In this document: positions 58,593 to 64,000 of the stretch, piece by piece | Numbering within the stretch: position 1 is the first letter of the stretch | How the letters are laid out: every line of letters starts with the position of its first letter | Source of the DNA: Streptomyces sp. NBC_01294 | GTDB lineage: Bacteria; Actinomycetota; Actinomycetes; Streptomycetales; Streptomycetaceae | Reading direction: 5' to 3' | Assembly: GCF_035917235.1 (NCBI RefSeq) | Contig: NZ_CP108423.1 | Span: 7,159,501-7,223,500 of the forward strand | Length of the DNA stretch: 64,000 nucleotides | The notes under the pieces: generated by a model | Databases searched by the model: none | The model's input: only the letters and a program-made list of their open reading frames with translations | Told to the model about the DNA's origin: nothing | Position numbers and translations under genes: made by a program

Positions 58593-61073
58593 ATGGCGCG
58601 TGGGCGATTGAGGATCTACCTCGGGGCCGCCCCGGGGGTGGGGAAGACGTACGCCATGCTCCAGGAGGGGCAGCGGCTGGCCGCGGCCGGCGCCGAGGTG
58701 GTCGTTGGCTTCGTCGAGCCGCACGGGCGACGGCCCACCGCCGCCCTCGCCGAGGGGCTGGAGATCGTTCCCCGGCGGACCAGGGAGTACCGCGGGGCGA
58801 CCTTCACGGAGATGGATCTGGACGGGGTGCTCGCCCGCCGTCCGCAGGTCGCTCTGGTCGACGAACTGGCCCACACCAATGTGCCCGGCTCCCGCAACGC
58901 CAAGCGGTGGCAGGACGTCGAGGAACTCCTGGACGCGGGGATCGACGTCGTCACCACGCTCAACGTCCAGCACCTGGAGTCCCTGGGCGACGTGGTCCGG
59001 CAGATCACCGGGGTGCCACAGCGCGAGACCCTGCCCGACGAGGTGGCACGCCGCGCGGACCAGATCGAACTGGTCGACCTGCCGCCCGAGCTGCTGCGCC
59101 GGCGCATGCTGCACGGCGAGATCTACCCGTCGGACCGCATCGAGGCCGCCCTCACCCACTACTTCCGCGTCGGCAACCTCACCGCCCTACGCGAACTCGC
59201 CCTGCTCTGGCTCGCCGACCGCGTCGAGGAAGGACTGCAGCGCTACCGCGCCGAACACGGCATCACCACCCCCTGGGAGACCCGCGAGCGCATCATGGTC
59301 GCCCTCACCGGCGGACCCGAGGGCGACACCCTCATCCGCCGCGCCGCCCGGATCAGCGCCCGAGTCCCCGGCAGTGAGCTGCTGGCCCTGCACGTCGTAC
59401 CGAGCGACGGCCTCACCCACGGCGATCCGGCCGCCCTCGCCGCCCAACGGGCCCTGGTGGAGTCGCTGGGCGGCAGCTACCACCAGACCACCGGCGACGA
59501 GATCCCCGAGGCGCTGCTCCAGTTCGCGGAGGCCGAGAACGTCACGCAGATCGTGCTGGGCGCCGGCCGTCGCGGCAGGCTGTCCACGTTCCTCCAGGGC
59601 AGTGTGGGGCACCGGACGATCCGGCGGTCCGGCCCCATCGACGTACTCGTGATCACCCACGAGCACGCCGCCGGGGAGTCCTCCGCCCTGCGGCTGCCGC
59701 ACCCGAGCCGCGCCACCGGCCCCCGGCGCTTCTGGACGGCGATGCTGCTCGCGGCGATCACGCTCCCGGGCCTGACCGCCGTGCTGGTCCTCCTGGGCGA
59801 GCCCGTGGACCTCGCCCTCGCCCTGGTGCTCTACCTGCTCGCCGTCGTCGTGATCGCCCTGGTCGGGGGCCTCGTACCCGCGCTGCTGGCCGCATTCGCC
59901 GCAGGACTGCTCGCCGACTACTACTTCACCCCGCCCGTCCACTCACTGCGCGTCGAGCGCCTGTCCGACGTCCTCGCGCTGGTGGTGTACGTCGTCACGG
60001 CCGCCATTGTCGGGACGGCCGCGGGCACGGCCGCGCGCCGCACGTACCAGGCCGTCCGCGCGAGCGCCGAGGCACGGGCGCTGAGCCGGCTGGCCACCGC
60101 CATGATGCACGGCCAGGACCTGCCGACCCTGCTCGAACAGGTACGGGAGGACTTCGGTCTGGACGCGGTGAGCCTGCTGGAACGAGATACGGCGCGTCCC
60201 GCCGAGCCTCGTTGGTACGTCGTCGCCAGCACCGGCACCGATCCGCCCGAGCGCCCGTACGCCGCCGACGTGGAAAGCCCTGTCGGTGACGACCTCACGT
60301 TGGCAGCCCGAGGACGCCCGCTGAGCAGCGACGACCAGCGGGTTCTCGGGGTGTGTGCGGCGCAGTTGGGCATGGCGTACTCCCAAGGCCGACTCGTCGC
60401 GCACGATGCGGAATCCCGCCTCCGTGCCGAAGCCGAGCACACCCGGGCCTCACTGCTCCTGACCGCGAGCCGCGACCTGCGGGGCCCGCTGCACGCCGCG
60501 GACGAGGCCCTCGTCAGCCTCCACAACCTCCTCGCGAGCCCGGAACAGAACCGCCTCCTCGACACGGCCCGGTCGTCGGTGGGCCACGCCGTTCAGCTTG
60601 TCTCGGACCTCGACGCCATCAGCCGTCTGCATGCCGGAGCGCTCGACCTGTACCTGCGCCCGCTCGACCTCGATGAAGTGCTGACCGCCGTTCTCGACGC
60701 CCTCGGCCCCGGGGGGCGTACGGTCCGCTGCAGCCTGCCGGAGCAGCTCCCTGACGTGATCGCCGACGCGGCGGTACTCACCCGGGTCCTGACCGCGCTG
60801 GCGGCCGAGGCCCAGCGGCACAGCCCGCCGGACCGGACCGCGCTGCTGACGGCCGAAACTCGGCCCGGCATCGTGGAGATCCGTCTGACGGACGGAGCGG
60901 AGGGCATGACGCCGGGGACGCGCCCGGGCCGCACGGTTCACGGCCTGACCCTGCGGATGTCCCGCGACCTCGTGGAAACCATGGGGGGAACGCTCGAACC
61001 CGGTGTTTCCGGCGCCGGGTTCGAGGTCAAGCTCACCCTTCCGGCAGCGGCCCCCAGGACCACGACTGCCTGA
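58593..61073 (+). CDS. KdpD-like pseudokinase lacking the phospho-accepting His, 826 aa
   Basis: Third KdpD homologue with an intact sensor part: Walker A GAAPGVGKTY (11-20), VDELAHTNVPG, USP-like domain, DUF4118 helices (TAMLLAAITLPGLTAVLVLL onward) and GAF. The transmitter is degenerate. The H box, SHDLRTPL in true KdpD, reads SRDLRGPL, with Arg627 (codon 60471-60473) in place of His. The N box NxxxNA is replaced by LAAEAQRHSP, and the G1 box DRGPGIP by DGAEGMTPG. It should neither bind ATP in the kinase site nor phosphorylate. The ATG 58593 is the family start. Probably a signalling decoy or scaffold; the open frame itself is undamaged. Confidence 0.9.
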   Translation: MARGRLRIYLGAAPGVGKTYAMLQEGQRLAAAGAEVVVGFVEPHGRRPTAALAEGLEIVPRRTREYRGATFTEMDLDGVLARRPQVALVDELAHTNVPGSRNAKRWQDVEELLDAGIDVVTTLNVQHLESLGDVVRQITGVPQRETLPDEVARRADQIELVDLPPELLRRRMLHGEIYPSDRIEAALTHYFRVGNLTALRELALLWLADRVEEGLQRYRAEHGITTPWETRERIMVALTGGPEGDTLIRRAARISARVPGSELLALHVVPSDGLTHGDPAALAAQRALVESLGGSYHQTTGDEIPEALLQFAEAENVTQIVLGAGRRGRLSTFLQGSVGHRTIRRSGPIDVLVITHEHAAGESSALRLPHPSRATGPRRFWTAMLLAAITLPGLTAVLVLLGEPVDLALALVLYLLAVVVIALVGGLVPALLAAFAAGLLADYYFTPPVHSLRVERLSDVLALVVYVVTAAIVGTAAGTAARRTYQAVRASAEARALSRLATAMMHGQDLPTLLEQVREDFGLDAVSLLERDTARPAEPRWYVVASTGTDPPERPYAADVESPVGDDLTLAARGRPLSSDDQRVLGVCAAQLGMAYSQGRLVAHDAESRLRAEAEHTRASLLLTASRDLRGPLHAADEALVSLHNLLASPEQNRLLDTARSSVGHAVQLVSDLDAISRLHAGALDLYLRPLDLDEVLTAVLDALGPGGRTVRCSLPEQLPDVIADAAVLTRVLTALAAEAQRHSPPDRTALLTAETRPGIVEIRLTDGAEGMTPGTRPGRTVHGLTLRMSRDLVETMGGTLEPGVSGAGFEVKLTLPAAAPRTTTA

Positions 61074-61137
61074 AGCGGATCACTCGCGGCTGGTGCCGGG
61101 AGGCATCAGAACCCCGTCATGGTTGGGGATCTCCGCG

Positions 61138-62222
61138 TTACTGAGGTTGTAGGCGTGGTGTCGTGAGTGTGAGGCCGGTCGCGGAGAGGCATCCGTTGAT
61201 GATGTCGCCGCGGTATTGGATTTGGCGGAGGCCGTGTCGTAGCCGGCGGATGAGGTGGTCGGGGTCGGTGAAAACGGTGTTGGCCTGGCTGGTCCGGCGC
61301 AGAACCGACCAGATGCCTTCCACGGGGTTGAGGTCGGGTGCATAGGGCGGCAGGTGGTAGGCGGTGATCCAGTCCTGCGCGTCGATGAAGGCCCGCATCC
61401 GGCGGTCCTTGTGGACGTTCAAGTTGTCCCAGATGAGGACGATCGGCCCGTCCAACTGCTGGTGGGCTGCGATGAGGAGGTCGCGGTACTCGGTCCAGGC
61501 GAAGCTCTTGCGGCCGCCGCTCTTGTGGTCGGTATGCCGTTTGGGCCGGTAGATCAGGCGAGAGCGTTCGCCGGCCTTGTAGCAGCACAGAGCGGCGATG
61601 GAGAAGCGGCGTTGGGAACGGCCTCTCACCCGAATGACCGGTGTGCTGCCGCGTTTGCCCCAGGTGCGGGAGGTCGGCGGCGTCATCGAGAATCCTGCCT
61701 CGTCCTCGAAGACGAGCCAGGCCCCGAGCGCCGCCGCGATGGTTCCAGGTGCGGCCACACCTCCTTCACCCAGCCGGCCACCGCCGCCTCGTCCCGCTCG
61801 ACGGCACGACGGGCCGGAACCTGATGGCTCCAACCGTGCCTCCGCAGCATCTGCGAGATCCCCGACAACGTCATGCTCTTGTGGAACCTCCGGCCGATCA
61901 GCGTCTTGATCCTGGCCAGCGTCCACCGCTGATCCGGCCACCCATGGGCGACCGGACCTTTGGCCAACTCCTCCTCAAGCACGGCGAACAGCACGTCGCT
62001 CAACTTCGGCCGGGACGCCGGGCCACGGGAACGAACCGCGTCCTGACCGGCCTCCCGCCAGGCCCGACGCCACCGCTGGACCGACCGGACACTGACCCGT
62101 AACTCCTTCGCGATCTCCGTACTGCCCCGCCCATCGGCGAACATACCGACCGCTTCCATTCGGACCCGCTCACGGAACGCTTGCCTCTCCGCGGTCAGAC
62201 CCCCACCCTGCGGATACCTCAT
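61138..62222 (-). CDS. IS630-family transposase (two frames)
   Basis: DDE transposase encoded in two overlapping frames, as is common in IS630-type elements that use frameshifting. OrfA from ATG 62222 (MRYPQGGGLTAERQAFRERV) holds the helix-turn-helix STEIAKELRVSVRSVQRWRR and ends at 61683. Near 61740 homology moves to orfB (GAWLVFEDEAGFSM). OrfB has the catalytic D (FEDEAGF), second D (LIWDNLNVH) and E (LNPVEGIWS). The orfB stop TAA at 61138-61140 lies outside the element, in the TA target duplication plus one flanking base. Both frames look intact, so the element may be active. Confidence 0.9.
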
Positions 62223-62286
62223 ACCTCCGGCATACCGCGACAATCAGCAACCGTCAGCCCCTACGACAAGACGACTTCAAGGTCAG
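61141..62286 (-). mobile_element. IS630-type insertion sequence, 1146 bp, with TA target duplication
   Basis: The left end begins CTGAGGTTGTAGGCGTGG at 61141. The right end, read inward from 62286, begins CTGACCTTGAAGTCGTCT. The first 27 bases match at 18 positions, with a shared TGTCGT block. TA dinucleotides flank both ends (61139-61140 and 62287-62288), the target duplication of IS630/Tc1-like elements. It sits between the KdpD-like pseudokinase and the USP gene and cuts no reading frame, but separates the USP gene from whatever promoter lay upstream. Confidence 0.85.
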
Positions 62287-62370
62287 TAGAAGACCATCAG
62301 CAACCCCACCGCGTCTCCTTCTGATGCCTTTCCATGGGAGCCAGCGGATCCGGAGGAGAGGTACGAGGCC

Positions 62371-62886
62371 GTGAGCAGAGTCGTGGTGGTCGGTGTGAGC
62401 GGAGCACCGGGGAGTCTGGCCGCGCTGCACCGGGCGGCAGCGGAAGCCCGCCTGCGCGATGCGGAGCTGTGGGCCGTCCTGGCCTGGCAGTCACCGGGCA
62501 ATGAACTCGGGAGCCGCAACGGCCTCGGGCCCTCCGCTTGGGGGGAATGCCGGGCCGCCGCCGTCGAAAGGCTGCGTGAGTACCTCGATACGGCCTTCAG
62601 CGCCGTGAAACCCGGTGTCACCCTCGCCGGGCTCACGGTACGCGGGACCCCGGGCGCGGTCCTCGTGGATGTCGCACGTGACCCGGAGGACCTCCTCGTG
62701 GTCGGTACGGGGTCCCGCGCCCCGCTGCGCCGACTCGTCCGTCCCTCGGTGGCCCGATACTGCCTCGCCCACGCTGCCTGCCCTGTCCTGGTGGTCCCGC
62801 CGTCCCCGCTCCAAGCCGAGCTGGAGTCCGTGCACCGTCGCAACCTCTGGAGAATTCCGCTGGACCCGAGGGAGCTGGCTTCCTGA
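62371..62886 (+). CDS. Universal stress protein, single UspA domain, 171 aa
   Basis: UspA-fold nucleotide-binding protein. VVVVGVSGAPGSLAALHRAA is the first strand and loop (usually VGVDGS; Asp is replaced by Ser). GTPGAVLVDVARDPEDLLVV, then VVGTGSRAPLRRLVRPSVAR, equals the G-x2-G-x9-G(S/T) ATP-binding loop, and CPVLVVPP is the last strand. The GTG 62371 follows GGAGGAGAG. USP domains in this island also occur inside the KdpD and KimA proteins. The IS630 insertion 84 bases upstream may have changed its expression. Confidence 0.88.
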   Translation: MSRVVVVGVSGAPGSLAALHRAAAEARLRDAELWAVLAWQSPGNELGSRNGLGPSAWGECRAAAVERLREYLDTAFSAVKPGVTLAGLTVRGTPGAVLVDVARDPEDLLVVGTGSRAPLRRLVRPSVARYCLAHAACPVLVVPPSPLQAELESVHRRNLWRIPLDPRELAS

Positions 62887-62991
62887 GCCCCAGGCGGCCG
62901 CAGTCGCTGGCCTTGGGCTGCGCGGGCAGCGAGGCGGGCGCCGGGCCATGAGTCCACCCGCGGGCGGGGCCGCGCTCGGAGGGCACCAGAA

Positions 62992-63029
62992 CTTCGTTCT
63001 CATCGCGCAACGCGGCGATGAGAACGAAG
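62992..63029 (+). terminator. Perfect 15-bp hairpin
   Basis: CTTCGTTCTCATCGC at 62992-63006 pairs exactly with 63015-63029 around an 8-base loop. Likely terminator for the USP gene. Confidence 0.75.
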
Positions 63030-63163
63030 GCGCGGCGTGTCGTATGTCGTCGCGGTCTTCCCGCCGCGCGGGCGGCAGGCGCTCCAGGTGGCGGTCCTTC
63101 CGCGGTGCAGTTGCTCGTGCCTGCCGAACGGCTCAGTCTGCTAAGGGAGTTACAGCCTACGAA

Positions 63164-63200
63164 GGCCGCGTCCCCGGCCTGGCAGGCCGGGGACGCGGCC
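63164..63200. terminator. Perfect 17-bp hairpin, 3-base loop
   Basis: GGCCGCGTCCCCGGCCT at 63164-63180 pairs exactly with 63184-63200. Likely bidirectional terminator. Confidence 0.8.
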
Positions 63201-63244
63201 CGGGCAGCGTACGTCGACGCGGAGTCGGGGTACGCCACTGGAGC

Positions 63245-63272
63245 GGGACGGGCTGCTGGAGCAGCCCGCCCA
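63245..63272 (-). terminator. Hairpin after the ABC permease gene
   Basis: GGGCTGCT at 63250-63257 pairs with AGCAGCCC at 63260-63267, extended by GC pairs outward. It lies directly after the permease stop on the minus strand. Confidence 0.7.
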
Positions 63273-63273
63273 C

Positions 63274-64000
63274 TCATTTCGCGTCGCGGTTGAACTGCGC
63301 GGTCGACCAGCGGTAGCCGAGCGCGGTCAGGCCGACGCACCAGGCGATCGCGATCCAGCCGTTATGGCCGATCTCGGTGCCGAGGAGGAGGCCGCGCAGG
63401 GTCTCGATGGCGGGGGTGAAGGGCTGGTACTCGGCGATCGGCTGGAACCAGCCGGGCATGGTGTCGGCCGGGATGAACGCGCTGGAGATGAGGGGGAGGA
63501 GGATCAGCGGCATGGCCATGTTGCTGGCCGCCTCGGGGTTCGGGCTGGCCAGACCCATGCCGACCGCGATCCAGGTCAGCGCCAGGGCGAAGAGCACGAT
63601 GAGCCCGAATGCTGCCAGCCACTCCACGACGGTCGCGTCCGTGGAGCGGAAGCCGATGGCCACTCCGACGGCGCCGACGAGGACCACGCTCATGACGGAT
63701 TGCAGCACGCTGCCGACGACGTGCCCGATGAGTACCGAAGGGCGGTAGACCGCCATCGTGCGGAAGCGCGCGATGAGGCCCTCGGTCATATCCATGGAGA
63801 CGTACACCGCGGCCCCGATCACGGTGCTGCCGATGGTCATCAGCAGCAAGCCCGGGACGATGTAGGCGATGTAGTCGGAACGGTCGGCGCCGCCGCCACC
63901 GATGCCCGCGCTCATCACGTCGCCGAAGATGTAGACGAAGAGCAGCAGCATCATGATCGGCGTGAGCAGCAGGTTCAGGGTCCCTGACGGGTAGCGCCGC
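63274..64000 (-). CDS. ABC-2 type (drug) exporter permease, 5' part outside the window
   Basis: Six-helix ABC-2 permease of the DrrB/daunorubicin-exporter type, read leftward from beyond the window edge. The visible part starts in RRYPSGTLNLLLTPIMMLLL and continues YIVPGLLLMTIGSTVIGAAV, TEGLIARFRTMAVYRPSVL (the ABC-contact loop), ALTWIAVGMGLASPNPEAA and FIPADTMPGWFQPIAEYQPF. It ends GYRWSTAQFNRDAK. Only the N-terminal ~30 residues are likely missing. An ATPase gene probably precedes it outside the window. Confidence 0.88.
   Translation of the reverse strand, partial: RRYPSGTLNLLLTPIMMLLLFVYIFGDVMSAGIGGGGADRSDYIAYIVPGLLLMTIGSTVIGAAVYVSMDMTEGLIARFRTMAVYRPSVLIGHVVGSVLQSVMSVVLVGAVGVAIGFRSTDATVVEWLAAFGLIVLFALALTWIAVGMGLASPNPEAASNMAMPLILLPLISSAFIPADTMPGWFQPIAEYQPFTPAIETLRGLLLGTEIGHNGWIAIAWCVGLTALGYRWSTAQFNRDAK

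Larger units (their letters stand above)
62887..63273. other. Intergenic region with three strong hairpins
   Basis: Lies between convergent USP and ABC-permease genes. It contains hairpins at 62992, 63164 and 63245 and no gene I can support. Confidence 0.65.

Noticed and set aside
1..64000. CRISPR arrays, tRNA, rRNA
   Set aside because: No regular spacer-repeat array, and no cloverleaf or rRNA-like sequence was noticed in reading; a tRNAscan/Infernal run would be decisive.

Overview
The window is high-GC DNA (about 70%) with GTG-rich starts, divergent ECF sigma/anti-sigma pairs, DM13 and OsmC proteins, a CYP/NO-synthase pair, kdpFABC and KimA-type transporters, and SDR, GNAT and universal-stress genes. 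The gene content and codon use point to Streptomyces or a very close actinobacterial relative. No rRNA, tRNA or CRISPR array was seen.

Left part (1-7.7 kb): the start of an AraC-like regulator, a frameshifted ribosome-inactivating-protein-like gene, an ECF sigma factor with a zinc-finger anti-sigma factor plus an orphan paralogue of that anti-sigma factor, a type II NADH dehydrogenase fused to a membrane repeat unit that is also found in the next gene, a DM13 protein, a small secreted protein and a coiled-coil zinc-binding protein.

Iron block (8.2-18.3 kb): a decayed tyrosine integrase, a P450 cut off in its I helix, an FTR1 iron permease with its periplasmic partner and a membrane protein, a bacterioferritin that has lost its start codon, and an iron-box-controlled Fe(III) ABC transporter. 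The block is bracketed by two kinds of direct repeat: an approximately 21-bp repeat and an approximately 330-bp duplicated promoter/leader. This suggests a rearranged, formerly mobile or recombining segment. It ends in gene fragments (narK-like and a small minus-strand ORF).

Metal and nitration block (18.4-28.2 kb): two divergent corA genes, one with a 28-residue membrane peptide gene behind it; an orphan kdpF; then a minus-strand operon encoding a membrane-anchored P450, a cupin, a TxtE-like nitrating P450 and a bacterial NO synthase. The TxtE-like enzyme has the TxtE active-site residues but carries Trp where TxtE has His176. Aromatic replacements at that position are known to move nitration of tryptophan from C4 to C5, so this is a candidate natural 5-nitrotryptophan pathway, with no NRPS gene in the window.

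Potassium island (26.6-62.9 kb): CPA1 antiporter, orphan KdpD, an RCK-TM-RCK channel-like protein, a full kdpFABC-kdpE-kdpD set preceded by a 27-codon membrane ORF, a third kdpF with a stand-alone DUF4118 protein, two KimA-like transporters, a lone KdpB, a third KdpD that has lost its phospho-accepting His (Arg627), an inverted duplicated SDR / bL37-like / GNAT cassette, a USP gene and a complete IS630-type insertion sequence. Several promoters here carry the same motif (CGTCAA/G or its complement) repeated at 11-bp spacing. This is the usual layout of OmpR/PhoB-family (here probably KdpE) operators and suggests one regulon. The window ends inside an ABC-2 permease gene.
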